DNA of 64,000 bases from JALYNX01 sp963746905 (GTDB taxonomy: Bacteria; Actinomycetota; Acidimicrobiia; Spongiisociales; ZC4RG35). The DNA lies in assembly GCA_963746905.1 (NCBI GenBank), contig CAVVCY010000003.1, forward strand, positions 868,001 to 932,000, written 5' to 3'. Position numbers and translations under genes: made by a program. This document shows, one piece after another, positions 1-8,513 of the stretch. Every line of letters begins with the position of its first letter. Position 1 is the stretch's first letter. The notes under the pieces were generated by a model. The model was not told where the DNA came from. It worked only from the letters and a program-made list of their open reading frames with translations, and ran no database searches.

Positions 1-444
1 CTCCGCACCGACCACTGCAGACCTGATCTGCTCCAGAGGGGCGACGGCGGCGGACATTCCTGTCATCGCACCTTGGTCCTCCTGGCGAATGTCCGCCCCG
101 CTCGCGCGCCAGGTTGTCGAATAGGTGTCGGCTGCCTCGTCCGTTCCTGCAAACGACTCCTGATATCGAGCGAGATCGTCGGCATCGCCGCTGGCCAGGT
201 ACAGCTCCCCGAGGCCACGTTCGTTCTGGAGGGCGGCGAGGAGGGCTATGGAGGCATCGGAGATGTGCGTTACCTCGACGGATCTCCGCGAATCCCGGGC
301 TCCGTCGAGTGAGTCCCGGACCAGCACCACCAGGGTGATCCCGAGTCCGAGCACGACGAGAAATGCCAGCGCCGCCACGGTCGCCGGTGAACCGATTCGC
401 TCAACGAGTCGGGGAGTCTTGGGGGTGGGAGAGCCGACACTCAC
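1..444 (-). CDS. NIT-domain membrane sensor, N-terminal part (runs off window start)
   Basis: Reading the minus strand from a GTG at 444 gives about 148 residues open to the window edge. The start is forced because an in-frame TGA lies just upstream. The protein has a short cytoplasmic N-terminus, one membrane segment (about residues 24-44, rich in A, L, V, G) and then an extracytoplasmic helical region containing the motif LQNERGLGELYLASGD near residue 70. The QNERG signature is the hallmark of the nitrate/nitrite-sensing NIT domain (established family knowledge). The output module lies outside the window. NIT proteins usually end in a histidine kinase, methyl-accepting, or GGDEF/ANTAR output domain, so which one is unknown here. 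Confidence 0.7.
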   Translation of the reverse strand, partial: MSVGSPTPKTPRLVERIGSPATVAALAFLVVLGLGITLVVLVRDSLDGARDSRRSVEVTHISDASIALLAALQNERGLGELYLASGDADDLARYQESFAGTDEAADTYSTTWRASGADIRQEDQGAMTGMSAAVAPLEQIRSAVVGAE

Positions 445-520
445 CGCTTGGAAGTGAAAGGGATTGGCTCATGTTGGCACTCTTCGGAGACTGACGAAAG
501 ATGTGGCGAACCTTTTCGGG

Positions 521-1609
521 CTACGGGTGGCGGACGAGAAGGGGGATTTCGACCTCCGCTGGTGAAAGGCCGCCGTGATAGCAGCGCAGCCGTTTGTCGA
601 AACCAGGCGGGAGGATCACCTTCCCGTCAGGAGGGACGAGGAGGTCGTGTCCGAGCCGGGTCCGAGCCGCGGGCGACGGGTCTGGCCCGGAGAATTGGAC
701 CGGGTCGACGAGGGTTCCCCCGGTTTCGTCGCGTAGTGAATCGATCAAGGAACGGTCTCCCCACAGCAGGACACCCCGCGGATCGCCGGCGAAGCGCAAG
801 GGGTCGAAGCGCTTGTTGCGGATCAGGATCTTGTCTCCCTCGGAGAATCCCACGAGGCCATGATCGGCGGTCCCCACAAGGGCAACGTCGCCGGGAAGCC
901 TCGAGGAGAGCCCGTCCCAGACCGTGGCCGCCAGTGACATCGCCTCGGCGAACTCGCGTGATGCCAAACCGTTGACGTGAGCGGCGAAGTCGACCTGCCA
1001 GACGTAGGTGAAGATGAACCGCGTCCCGGTTCCCGCCAATTGGACTGTGGCATCGACAAGGTCCATCGGGTCCCAGGTTGGCTCGAAACGGGCTCCCCGA
1101 TAGAGGAGCCGGGACAGAGGGCTGCCCTCGAACGGCCCGGGCTGCACGGTAATCGGCTCGACACCTGCTTCCCGGAGGCGTTCCCAAAGGTTGGGGGATG
1201 GCAGCACTGCTTGGTAGTCATGGGTCACAGAAAGCCCGGCGAGGTCGACCCACTTCAACGTGTTCACGACACCACCGGCCTCCTCCAGCCAGGCGAGATG
1301 CGACACCAGCCCGTGCTGTGACGGCGGTGCCCCGGTGGCCACGGTGGCCATTGAGACGCTGGTAGTCGTTGGGAACGGGGCATGTAGCCGGCCGCGGTTG
1401 GCCTTGCTCATCGACCTTGCGCCCGGGTGGTCGAGTTGAGCGATGCCCAAACCGTCGACCAACAGCAATACGTAGGAGCGGGCATCGGGGATCGCACCGC
1501 CGAGATCGGGGCGAAGTGGCACGCCGACGGTGGTGCCGGTGAGGCGTTGTTCGATCTCCGACACCAGGTTTCCGAGGCCGCCGCCCTCGTAGTCCGGGTT
1601 GATCATCAC
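521..1609 (-). CDS. Alkaline phosphatase superfamily phosphodiesterase/nucleotide pyrophosphatase
   Basis: 362 residues. Resembles the type I phosphodiesterase/nucleotide pyrophosphatase family (alkaline-phosphatase fold): a first metal-binding strand with LLLVDGLG (about residue 49), a nucleophile region PTTTSVSMATVATG (about 80-93, Thr/Ser nucleophile), and late metal-site motifs YVWQVDFAAHVNG (about 200) and GTADHGL (about 243), supplying Asp and His ligands. No signal peptide is visible, so it is probably cytoplasmic. It would hydrolyse a phosphodiester or pyrophosphate bond; the substrate cannot be told. ATG start chosen. It is divergent from the sigma factor gene across about 80 bases. 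Confidence 0.75.
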   Translation of the reverse strand: MMINPDYEGGGLGNLVSEIEQRLTGTTVGVPLRPDLGGAIPDARSYVLLLVDGLGIAQLDHPGARSMSKANRGRLHAPFPTTTSVSMATVATGAPPSQHGLVSHLAWLEEAGGVVNTLKWVDLAGLSVTHDYQAVLPSPNLWERLREAGVEPITVQPGPFEGSPLSRLLYRGARFEPTWDPMDLVDATVQLAGTGTRFIFTYVWQVDFAAHVNGLASREFAEAMSLAATVWDGLSSRLPGDVALVGTADHGLVGFSEGDKILIRNKRFDPLRFAGDPRGVLLWGDRSLIDSLRDETGGTLVDPVQFSGPDPSPAARTRLGHDLLVPPDGKVILPPGFDKRLRCYHGGLSPAEVEIPLLVRHP

Positions 1610-1687
1610 CTGAGCAGGCTATTGCCTACTGTCACCCAAACCGCCTGTTGGCTCCGTCTCAAGTACATGATCACCGTTACAGGTGTG

Positions 1688-2137
1688 ATGGACAACGAGC
1701 AGGTATACCGGTCATACGCCGTCGAGCTCACCAGGTACGCGACTGGCCTGGTGGGGCCCTTCGACGCTGCCGACGTCGTGACCGATGCCTGTTTGAAGGC
1801 CTTTTCGTCTCGGAAGTGGCCCGAGGTCACCAACCAAAGGGCCTATCTCTATCGAGCTGTGCTCAACGTGGCGAACGATCACCACCGGACCACGCTCTCC
1901 CGTCGTCTTCGTGAGATGAAGACGGCCGGGCCCGAGTCGACGCCACCTCGAGAGATCGACGTCGATGTGCTTCGGGCTGTCGAAAAGCTCTCCATGCAGC
2001 AAAGAGCCGTGGTTCTGCTCACCTACTGGGCTGATCTCCCGGTTGAAACGGTCGCACAACAAATGGGTGTCTCCCCGGGCGCGGTGAAACGTCATCTCGC
2101 CCGAGCAAGGAGACATCTCAAGGAGTCGCTGTCATGA
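1688..2137 (+). CDS. ECF-family RNA polymerase sigma factor
   Basis: About 149 residues. Region 2 is seen in YRSYAVELTRYATGLVG...DAADVVTDACLKAF, and region 4 is the helix-turn-helix PVETVAQQMGVSPGAVKRHLARARRHL at the C-terminus. Size and two-domain layout fit small ECF sigma factors. I chose the ATG at 1688 because homologous N-termini begin just before the Y..YA block and AGG lies nearby; in-frame ATG 1667 and GTG 1685 are alternatives. The stop overlaps the start of the next gene by 4 bases (ATGA), so the two are translationally coupled and the downstream membrane protein is the obvious candidate regulator. Confidence 0.88.
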   Translation: MDNEQVYRSYAVELTRYATGLVGPFDAADVVTDACLKAFSSRKWPEVTNQRAYLYRAVLNVANDHHRTTLSRRLREMKTAGPESTPPREIDVDVLRAVEKLSMQQRAVVLLTYWADLPVETVAQQMGVSPGAVKRHLARARRHLKESLS

Positions 2138-3234
2138 GCGAAATCGACGACCAGAGGATGAAGGATCTTGCCGATCGGCTGGTGGCCATGTCCCCTGAGC
2201 CACCGCCCTTCCCAGAGGAGACCACTGTGACCCAACCGACCGACGGCTCTAAGAAGCAGAGTCCTGTCCTGATCTTCGCGGGCGCCGCCGCGATCGTCAT
2301 CGTCCTCGCCCTGATCCCGATCCTGCTGCTTCGTGGAGGTGGCGAGGTGGCGCCGATCGGGACCACGACGACTTCGATCGTGCCTTCGACTCAGTCGAGC
2401 GAACCGGTGGTCCCTTCGACCGTTCCGCAGACCACCACGACGGTGCCCGAGGCCACTTCGACAACGGTCGCCCCGGTGATGGGCGACGCGGTGGTGTATC
2501 TGGTGCAAATCCCGGAGAACTCCAATACTGGCAACCCGACCCTGGTTCCGTTCCGCACGGTGGTTCCGGCTCCAGTGGGGACTACGGAGAACCTGCTGAG
2601 TCTGCAACTGGTTACGAGTGATCTGGCACTTCCGACGGGGTTTTCGACGACGATCCCGGCCGCGGTTGAGGTGGTCGGGGCCAGGGTCGGGGAGCATCTG
2701 ATCACTGTTGACATGAACCAAGCCTTTCTCGAGGGCGCGGGTGGGCTGTTGGCAGACTTCACGATGCTCAACCAGCTGATCTACACCGCAGCCCAGGTCG
2801 GGGAGATCGAATCCGTTCTCTTCACTGTGGATGGGCAGCGGGTGAGCGCGTTCGGAAGCGAGGGCCTCGACCTCAGCCAACCAGTGGCCATAGATTCATT
2901 TCTCGACCAGATGAACTCGATTCTGATCACCAACCCGGTGGAGGGGTCCGACGGCCTGCCCTTGGCGGTGTCCGGTCTGGCCAACGTGTTCGAGGCTCAC
3001 GTGAGCTATGAAGTTCTCGATGCCAACGGCAACGTGGTGAAGGATGGCTTCACCATGGCCACCTGCGGCACCGGCTGTTGGGGCGGATTCTCCTTCGAGG
3101 TGCAATACGCCTTCGCTGGTGACGAAACGGTGCAGGTCTTTGAGGTCTCGATGAAGGACGGGTCGCATACCGATGTAGTAACTGTTCCCATCCTTTGGGA
3201 CGACGAAGACGGTTGGGACCTGGCGAGCGGTTGA
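2134..3234 (+). CDS. Membrane-anchored GerMN/Gmad2-domain protein, candidate anti-sigma or sensor partner
   Basis: 366 residues. Residues 1-42 are a short cytoplasmic, acidic and proline-rich segment. One membrane helix spans about 44-66. A Thr/Ser-rich linker follows (about 77-115), then a GerMN-like domain (about 120-240) with the pattern ...AAVEVVGARVGEHLITVDMNQAF... and ...LNQLIYTAAQVGEIESVLFTVDG..., and a C-terminal Gmad2-like immunoglobulin fold (about 260-360) including GTGCWGGFSFEV. GerMN/Gmad2 proteins are usually lipoproteins of spore formers or actinobacteria. Here the topology (inside tail, one helix, outside sensor) is that of an anti-sigma factor, and the gene overlaps the ECF sigma gene by 4 bases. 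The anti-sigma role is inference. Confidence 0.8.
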   Translation: MSEIDDQRMKDLADRLVAMSPEPPPFPEETTVTQPTDGSKKQSPVLIFAGAAAIVIVLALIPILLLRGGGEVAPIGTTTTSIVPSTQSSEPVVPSTVPQTTTTVPEATSTTVAPVMGDAVVYLVQIPENSNTGNPTLVPFRTVVPAPVGTTENLLSLQLVTSDLALPTGFSTTIPAAVEVVGARVGEHLITVDMNQAFLEGAGGLLADFTMLNQLIYTAAQVGEIESVLFTVDGQRVSAFGSEGLDLSQPVAIDSFLDQMNSILITNPVEGSDGLPLAVSGLANVFEAHVSYEVLDANGNVVKDGFTMATCGTGCWGGFSFEVQYAFAGDETVQVFEVSMKDGSHTDVVTVPILWDDEDGWDLASG

Positions 3235-3246
3235 CTTTGACCCTCT

Positions 3247-3305
3247 CCTAATTGGGATCTCCAGGGGTCATATCCGGACCCTTGGAACCCAATTAGGGCG
3301 AGTTT
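3247..3305 (+). terminator. Strong hairpin terminator after the sigma/GerMN operon
   Basis: CCTAATTGGG at 3247-3256 pairs perfectly with CCCAATTAGG at 3288-3297. The interior continues as an imperfect stem (TCCAGGGGTC against GGACCCTTGGA). GCGAGTTTT follows, giving a short T run. It separates the sigma operon from the nuo promoter. Confidence 0.75.
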
Positions 3306-3315
3306 TCCGTCTGAC

Positions 3316-3344
3316 TTCGGGGTTCAAGCGACCCTGCGTATACT
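3316..3344 (+). promoter_or_regulatory. Candidate promoter of the nuo operon
   Basis: TATACT at 3339-3344 is a good -10 box, 34 bases before nuoA. The -35 element is poor (TTCGGG at 3316-3321 with a 17-base spacer). It lies between the terminator hairpin and nuoA, the only position from which the long operon could be started. nuoA itself has a purine-rich ribosome site (AAAAAGGG). Confidence 0.45.
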
Positions 3345-3377
3345 CGCCGTCGGTCGCAATCACGACGGAAAAAGGGC

Positions 3378-3743
3378 ATGACTCCGTACTTCGAGAGCTA
3401 TCTGACAGTCGGCGCCTTCGCCGCTCTGGGAGCGATTCTGGTGATGGTGATGTTGGGGGTGGCATCGGTCCTCCGACCCAAGAACCCAACCACCGCCAAG
3501 GAGATGACCTACGAATGTGGGGTTGATCCGGTCGGAGTCGGCTGGAGCCAGACCTACGTTCGCTACTACGTGTATGGCCTGCTCTTCATAATCTTCGACG
3601 TCGAGGCGGTCTTCATCTTCCCCTGGGCGATCATCCTGGAGAAGCTCGGCGTCTTCGGCCTCGTCGAGATGCTCATTTTCATCTTCATCCTGGTCCTGGG
3701 GCTGATCTACGCGATCCGCAAGGGAGTCCTGCGGTGGGAGTAG
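3378..3743 (+). CDS. nuoA: NADH-quinone oxidoreductase subunit A
   Basis: 121 residues, normal length. Three membrane segments (about 9-32, 63-85, 90-115) and the conserved loop YECGVDPVGVGWSQTYVRYYVYGLLFIIFDVEAVF, which carries the family's invariant Cys and the acidic residues of the quinone-site region. First gene of a tightly packed complex I operon; its end overlaps nuoB by 10 bases. Membrane-arm subunit of the proton-pumping complex, sitting at the junction with the peripheral arm. Confidence 0.97.
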   Translation: MTPYFESYLTVGAFAALGAILVMVMLGVASVLRPKNPTTAKEMTYECGVDPVGVGWSQTYVRYYVYGLLFIIFDVEAVFIFPWAIILEKLGVFGLVEMLIFIFILVLGLIYAIRKGVLRWE

Positions 3744-4231
3744 CCCAGAAGTTCGGCATGCCAAAGCCGGTGACCTGGCTGCTGAACTGGTCGAGGAAAT
3801 ACTCCCTCTGGCTTTTTCAGTTCGGTCTGGCCTGCTGCGCCATCGAATTGATGGCCGCCTCCGGGCCGCGCTACGACTTCATGCGGTTCGGGATCATCCC
3901 TCTGCCCGCCTCACCACGGCAGGCTGACCTGATGGTGGTGGCGGGCACGGTCACCGACAAGATGGCGCCGGCTGTGCGACGGCTCTACGACCAGATGCCG
4001 GAGCCGAAGTACGTGATCTCGATGGGGTCCTGCTCCAACTGCGGCGGCCCCTATTGGGACTCGTATTCGGTGACCAAAGGCGTCGATCAGGTGATCCCCG
4101 TGGATGTCTATGTCCCTGGTTGTCCTCCCCGACCGGAGGCGTTGATGGACGGGATCGTCCTTCTCCAGAAGAAGATCCAGGGCGAGGACATCAAAGAGAA
4201 GTGGAACCAGCGTGACCTCGAGCCCGTCTGA
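3734..4231 (+). CDS. nuoB: NADH-quinone oxidoreductase subunit B (N2 iron-sulfur subunit)
   Basis: 165 residues, GTG start overlapping nuoA. Carries the four ligands of the terminal [4Fe-4S] cluster N2: the tandem Cys34-Cys35 in LACCAIE, the Cys in GSCSNCGG and the Cys in PGCPPRPE. Passes electrons to quinone in the peripheral arm. Length and motifs are canonical. Overlaps nuoC by 20 bases. Confidence 0.97.
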   Translation: MGVAQKFGMPKPVTWLLNWSRKYSLWLFQFGLACCAIELMAASGPRYDFMRFGIIPLPASPRQADLMVVAGTVTDKMAPAVRRLYDQMPEPKYVISMGSCSNCGGPYWDSYSVTKGVDQVIPVDVYVPGCPPRPEALMDGIVLLQKKIQGEDIKEKWNQRDLEPV

Positions 4232-4817
4232 GACCGAGACCACGGTTCATCCCCTTCAAGCCTTCGCCGACCGGGTCGCGGAGGCGGTCGGGGGCGTTGC
4301 CGAAATCACCTTCGACACGCTCAAGGTCAAAGTTCCCGTCGAACGCTGGGTCGAGATCCATCGCCAGGCCCGGGACGATCTCGGGCTTGTTTTCTTCTCA
4401 TGGCTGTCGGCCGTCGACTGGACCCTCGACGTTGCGGTGGGCGACCCGCCCGGTGGTGAGGTTGTCGACCGATTCGAGATGCTGACCACGGTCGGCGACG
4501 TCAGCGAGGGGAAGCGGGTGACTTTCACCGCCGATCTCTCCAAGGAGAGTCCGGTGATCGACAGCCTGGTCGGGGTCTACTCGGGTGCCAACTGGCACGA
4601 GCGGGAGGCGGCCGAGATGTTCGGGATTCGGTTCGAGGGCCATCCTGACCTGAGTCATCTCTATCTCGTGGATTCCTTCATCGGCAACCCACTTCGGAAG
4701 AGCTATCCGTTGCTCAGCCGCGAGGTGAAGCCCTGGCCGGGGACGGTGGATGTGGAGGGCATGCCGGGGTCTGGTGCCGAGCCGGACGAACCATCCGAAG
4801 AGAACCCGGAGGCCTGA
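4212..4817 (+). CDS. nuoC: NADH-quinone oxidoreductase subunit C
   Basis: 201 residues, GTG start inside the nuoB end. The 30-kDa subunit signature is visible as WHEREAAEMFGIRFEGHPDL followed by NPLRKSYPL near residues 130-165. A variable acidic, proline-rich tail (GSGAEPDEPSEENPE) follows. Separate from nuoD (not fused as in E. coli). Structural subunit of the peripheral arm. Confidence 0.95.
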   Translation: MTSSPSETETTVHPLQAFADRVAEAVGGVAEITFDTLKVKVPVERWVEIHRQARDDLGLVFFSWLSAVDWTLDVAVGDPPGGEVVDRFEMLTTVGDVSEGKRVTFTADLSKESPVIDSLVGVYSGANWHEREAAEMFGIRFEGHPDLSHLYLVDSFIGNPLRKSYPLLSREVKPWPGTVDVEGMPGSGAEPDEPSEENPEA

Positions 4818-4818
4818 C

Positions 4819-6009
4819 ATGGTCGCCGATCAGGATCTGGTCCGGCATCTTTCAGAGACGTCGGTCTCGGTCTCTCTGGAGACCCCCGAAATGACGCTGA
4901 ACATCGGGCCGCAGCACCCATCCACTCATGGGGTGCTTCGGCTGGTGGCCCGGGTCGACGGCGAGCGTGCCTTCGACGTGCACCCGGTGATCGGGTACAT
5001 GCATCGGGGCTACGAGAAGTTGTCCGAAGTGCGGACCTACCCCCAGATCACCACCCTGGTCAATCGCATCGACTGGGTGTCCGGATACGCAAACGAGGTG
5101 CCCTTCATCGTTGCCGCCGAGAAGTTGATGCAGCTCGAGGTCCCTGAGCGTGCCCAGTACATTCGGCTGATCCTCACCGAGATGGCCCGGATTTCCTCAC
5201 ACCTGATATTCATGGCGTCATACCCCTTGGAATTGGGTGCCGCCACCCCACTCTTCTTCGCCCTTCGGGAGCGGGAGCGCGTGCTCGACCTGCTCGAAAG
5301 CGTCACCGGCGGCCGGTTCCACCCGAATTTCAACCGGATCGGTGGAGTCAAGCCCGCCTACGGATCCGGTTCGCAGACCCGCAAGGTGATCCAGGACCTG
5401 CCCGCCGGGTTCTTCGCCGAGACTCGTGACGCCGTGGAGCATGTCCTCGGGGTCGCTGATGAGATCGAATCGCTGGTCGCCGGCAACGAGATAATCCTCG
5501 CCCGAACCAAAGGCGTAGGGATCCTTCCCGTCGACGTCGCCACCTCGTATGGGGTCTCCGGGCCCAACCTCCGGGCATCAGGGGTGCCTTTCGACCTGCG
5601 CAAAGTGGAGCACTACCTCCCTTACGACAAGTTCGACTTCGAGATCCCGATCGGTGAGAACGGAGACTGCTGGGATCGTTGGTGGGTTCGTCTCGCCGAG
5701 ATCCGACAGTCAGCGCGGATCATCCAGCAGGCAATCGACGGGATCCCCTCGGGGCCGTTGCAGGCCAAGGTCCCCAAGGTGATCAAGGTCCCCAAGGGTG
5801 AGACCTATGTGCGAGCTGAGAACCCCAAGGGGGAGATGGGCTACTACCTCGTCTCCGAGGGTGGCCAGGGGCCCTACCGGCTGAAGATTCGATCGGCGAG
5901 TTTCTCCAATCTCTCGATTCTCCCCTGGATCCTCGAAGGCGTATTGGTGCCGGACATAATCGCCATCATGGGAAGCCTCGATTTCGTATTGGGAGACGTG
6001 GATCGATGA
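4819..6009 (+). CDS. nuoD: NADH-quinone oxidoreductase subunit D (quinone-site subunit)
   Basis: 396 residues from the ATG at 4819, chosen because GGAGG lies 6 bases upstream; a longer reading from 4750 would overlap nuoC without support. The 49-kDa subunit hallmark LNIGPQHPSTHGVLR (residues about 25-40) and the conserved C-terminus GSLDFVLGDVDR are present. It forms the quinone chamber with NuoB. Its stop overlaps nuoH by 4 bases, so nuoE, nuoF and nuoG, which usually sit here, are absent. Confidence 0.96.
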   Translation: MVADQDLVRHLSETSVSVSLETPEMTLNIGPQHPSTHGVLRLVARVDGERAFDVHPVIGYMHRGYEKLSEVRTYPQITTLVNRIDWVSGYANEVPFIVAAEKLMQLEVPERAQYIRLILTEMARISSHLIFMASYPLELGAATPLFFALRERERVLDLLESVTGGRFHPNFNRIGGVKPAYGSGSQTRKVIQDLPAGFFAETRDAVEHVLGVADEIESLVAGNEIILARTKGVGILPVDVATSYGVSGPNLRASGVPFDLRKVEHYLPYDKFDFEIPIGENGDCWDRWWVRLAEIRQSARIIQQAIDGIPSGPLQAKVPKVIKVPKGETYVRAENPKGEMGYYLVSEGGQGPYRLKIRSASFSNLSILPWILEGVLVPDIIAIMGSLDFVLGDVDR

Positions 6010-7013
6010 GTGGTTTTCTGTCCGACCTTTTCTCCAACTTCTTCGTTTCTCTGGCCGGGAAGTTGCTTCTCGTCGCTCTGATGATCCCGATGATCGGGAT
6101 GGCTATCGGGTTCGCCGAGATGAAGCTCTCGGCAAAGATGCAGGCCCGGGTCGGGCCCTATTTCGCCGGCGGGCGGTGGGGATGGGCCCAGTTGATCGCC
6201 GATGGAGTCAAGTTCTTCCAGAAGGAGGACCTGATCCCCGAGGACGCCGATCGTCCCGTCTTCAAATTTGCCCCGGTGCTGGTGTTGGTGGGGACGGTCT
6301 CGCTGTTCGTCGTCGTCCCCTTCGGCCCGGGCCTGATCTTCAGAGACCTCTCGGTCGGGATCTTCTTCGCACTGGCCGTTTCCTCCCTCACCACGATCGG
6401 CATCCTGATGGCCGGCTGGTCGTCGGCGAACAAGTACTCGCTGATGGGTGGGATCCGGGCCGCCGGCCAGCTCATCGCATACGAGCTGCCGTTGATCCTG
6501 GCTGTGGTTGGCTCGGTCATCCTGGCGGGAACGATGAGCATGGAGGGGATCGTCCAGGCCCAGATCGAGGCCGGCTACCCGTACGTGATCATCCAATTCG
6601 TCGGCTTTGGCATTTTCATGGTGGCGGCCCTGGCCGAGTTGAGCCGGATCCCGTTCGATATGCCGATCGCCGAGTCCGAGTTGGTCATGGGTTATCTCAC
6701 CGAGTACTCCGGATTCCGCTTCCTCTTCTTCTTTCTGGCCGAGTTCGCCAGCATGTTCACCCTGTCGGCGATTGCCGTGACCCTGTTCCTCGGCGGTTAC
6801 TGGCTGCCCGGGGTGCCCGCGTCAGCTCTCGAATTCGCCGGGCCGGTGATCCTCATGGCGAAGGTGTTCCTCCTCGTATTCGCCATGATCTGGTTCCGCT
6901 GGACTTTCCCCCGCTTCCGGGAGGACCAATTGCAGAGCCTCGCCTGGAAATGGCTGATTCCGCTCGCCTTGCTCAACATCGCGATCACAGCCGTGTTCAA
7001 GGTGGTGTTCTGA
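6006..7013 (+). CDS. nuoH: NADH-quinone oxidoreductase subunit H
   Basis: 335 residues, about eight membrane helices. The family loop FAEMKLSAKMQARVGPYFAGG.WGWAQLIADGVK (about 35-75) and the RIPFDMPIAESELVMGYLTEYSG block (about 215-240) are present; these contact the quinone channel. ATGA overlap with nuoD and one-base overlap with nuoI show tight coupling. Confidence 0.96.
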   Translation: MSGFLSDLFSNFFVSLAGKLLLVALMIPMIGMAIGFAEMKLSAKMQARVGPYFAGGRWGWAQLIADGVKFFQKEDLIPEDADRPVFKFAPVLVLVGTVSLFVVVPFGPGLIFRDLSVGIFFALAVSSLTTIGILMAGWSSANKYSLMGGIRAAGQLIAYELPLILAVVGSVILAGTMSMEGIVQAQIEAGYPYVIIQFVGFGIFMVAALAELSRIPFDMPIAESELVMGYLTEYSGFRFLFFFLAEFASMFTLSAIAVTLFLGGYWLPGVPASALEFAGPVILMAKVFLLVFAMIWFRWTFPRFREDQLQSLAWKWLIPLALLNIAITAVFKVVF

Positions 7014-7513
7014 TGGCAGACACAGCCACGGCTCGCAAACTTCCAGGGGGAGGGATGCTCAAGGGTCTTTGGGTGACCCTGTCCACGATGTTCAAGACCA
7101 TCCTCCTGCCCAAGAAGCATCTGGCGACGGTGAACTATCCCAAGGTCAAGGAGACGTTGGTTCCCCGGGCCCGGGGCGTGATCGCACTCGATCAGGACGC
7201 TTGCACAGTTTGCATGCTCTGCGCCCGGAACTGTCCCGACTGGTGCATCTACATCGAAGGGCACAAGGAGGAGCAGGCACCCTCGACTCCCGGCGGGCGG
7301 ATCAAGGTCCGCGCCACCCTGGATCGATTCGACATCGACTACGCCCTCTGCATGTACTGCGGGATCTGCGTCGAGGTCTGCCCCTTCGATGCACTCTTCT
7401 GGTCACCGGAGTACGAGTACTCCGAGCTGAAGATGGGCGAGATGATGCACGACATGGACCGTCTCCAGGACTGGCTGGCGACAGTCCCCGACACCCCCGG
7501 GCTGGAAACATGA
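7013..7513 (+). CDS. nuoI: NADH-quinone oxidoreductase subunit I (2x[4Fe-4S])
   Basis: 166 residues from the ATG at 7013, which overlaps the nuoH stop; upstream reading in this frame is only read-through of nuoH antisense phase. Two ferredoxin-type motifs, CTVCMLCARNCP (about 64-75) and CMYCGICVEVCP (about 113-124), bind clusters N6a and N6b. In an EFG-less complex this subunit is the likely entry point for electrons from an external donor (inference). Confidence 0.96.
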   Translation: MADTATARKLPGGGMLKGLWVTLSTMFKTILLPKKHLATVNYPKVKETLVPRARGVIALDQDACTVCMLCARNCPDWCIYIEGHKEEQAPSTPGGRIKVRATLDRFDIDYALCMYCGICVEVCPFDALFWSPEYEYSELKMGEMMHDMDRLQDWLATVPDTPGLET

Positions 7514-8061
7514 GTTTGGGCGAGTGGCTCTCCGAACCGGTCAACTGGGTGTTCGCCTTGGTCGCTCTGGTGGTGCTTGGCTCGGCGATCAAGGTGGTCA
7601 CGGCGAAGAACGTGGTTCACGCTGCCTTGTTCTTGGTGGCGACCCTGGCCGGGACCGCCGGACTGTTCCTGATGTTGTCCGCCGAGTTCGTGGCGTGGGT
7701 CCTGGTCCTGGTCTACATCGGTGCGGTGATCGTCCTCTTCCTCTTCGGAATCATGATCACCCGTGCCCCCACCGGGTACGACCAGAGTCTGGACAGTGAT
7801 CGGAAGGTGTGGCCTGCAGTCCTCTCCGTGGTGACCTTCGGGTTGTTGGCCTGGTCGTCTGTGCAAGCTTTCGGCAGCACGGTTGTCAGCAATCCAGGGG
7901 AGGGGACTGACACCGCGGTCCTCGGAACCGCTCTGATGGGGCGGTTCGTAGTGCCTTTCGAAGTCGTTTCCTTCGTCCTGCTTGCCGCGTTAATCGGTGG
8001 CATCACCATCGCCCGTCGCGACCTGACACCGGTGGAGGAAGAGGAGAGGGCGCTCGTATGA
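7510..8061 (+). CDS. nuoJ: NADH-quinone oxidoreductase subunit J
   Basis: 183 residues, ATG at 7510 overlapping the nuoI stop. Five predicted membrane segments and the conserved NVVHAALFLVATLAGTAG...LSAEFVAWVLVLVYIGAVIVLFLF region, characteristic of NuoJ. Charged tail TPVEEEERALV. Membrane-arm subunit. Confidence 0.94.
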   Translation: MSLGEWLSEPVNWVFALVALVVLGSAIKVVTAKNVVHAALFLVATLAGTAGLFLMLSAEFVAWVLVLVYIGAVIVLFLFGIMITRAPTGYDQSLDSDRKVWPAVLSVVTFGLLAWSSVQAFGSTVVSNPGEGTDTAVLGTALMGRFVVPFEVVSFVLLAALIGGITIARRDLTPVEEEERALV

Positions 8062-8074
8062 GCGAGGGTCACAG

Positions 8075-8380
8075 ATGCTCCTGAATCAGTTCCTGATCCT
8101 GGCCGCCGCTCTGTTCGCCCTTGGGGTCTACGGCCTCTTGGTGCGACGCAACCTGGTGCTGATCCTGCTCTCCGTCGAGCTCATGCTTAATGCTGTCAAC
8201 ATCAACCTGGTTGCCTTCGAGTCGGTGCTCCGCTCCGACCTCGCAGTGGGTCAGGTGTTCTCGATCTTCGTCATAACCGTGGCTGCAGCCGAGGTCGGGA
8301 TCGGGCTCGCCATCGTCATCATGATCTTCCGCAACCGCCGCTCGGCCAACGTCGATGACCTGAGCCTGATGAGATGGTGA
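8075..8380 (+). CDS. nuoK: NADH-quinone oxidoreductase subunit K
   Basis: 101 residues, exactly the usual length. Three membrane helices with the buried glutamates of the proton path in LLSVELMLNAVNINLVAF (about Glu37) and VAAAEVGIGLAIVI (about Glu73). MrpC-like antiporter-derived subunit. Starts 13 bases after nuoJ. Confidence 0.96.
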   Translation: MLLNQFLILAAALFALGVYGLLVRRNLVLILLSVELMLNAVNINLVAFESVLRSDLAVGQVFSIFVITVAAAEVGIGLAIVIMIFRNRRSANVDDLSLMRW

Positions 8381-8513
8381 TGACTCGCTTCTTGCCGGCC
8401 GACTTCGCCCCTCGGCAACCCTCAGCCTTCTGTGGGGAGCTCAAACTGTGCCTCACGCCTCGGGGCGAACAGACGCCGGTCGGCCGGAGCTTCCGCCCCG
8501 TTGGAGGTCTGGC

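Noticed and set aside
2092..2880. 262-residue minus-strand frame over the sigma/GerMN genes
   Set aside because: Composition is that of an antisense shadow, with no recognisable domain, while both plus-strand genes have clear domains.
6176..7012. N-terminal extension of nuoI through nuoH
   Set aside because: Non-conserved Arg/Pro/Gly-rich translation across nuoH; the ATG at 7013 matches the NuoI family start and the operon overlap pattern.
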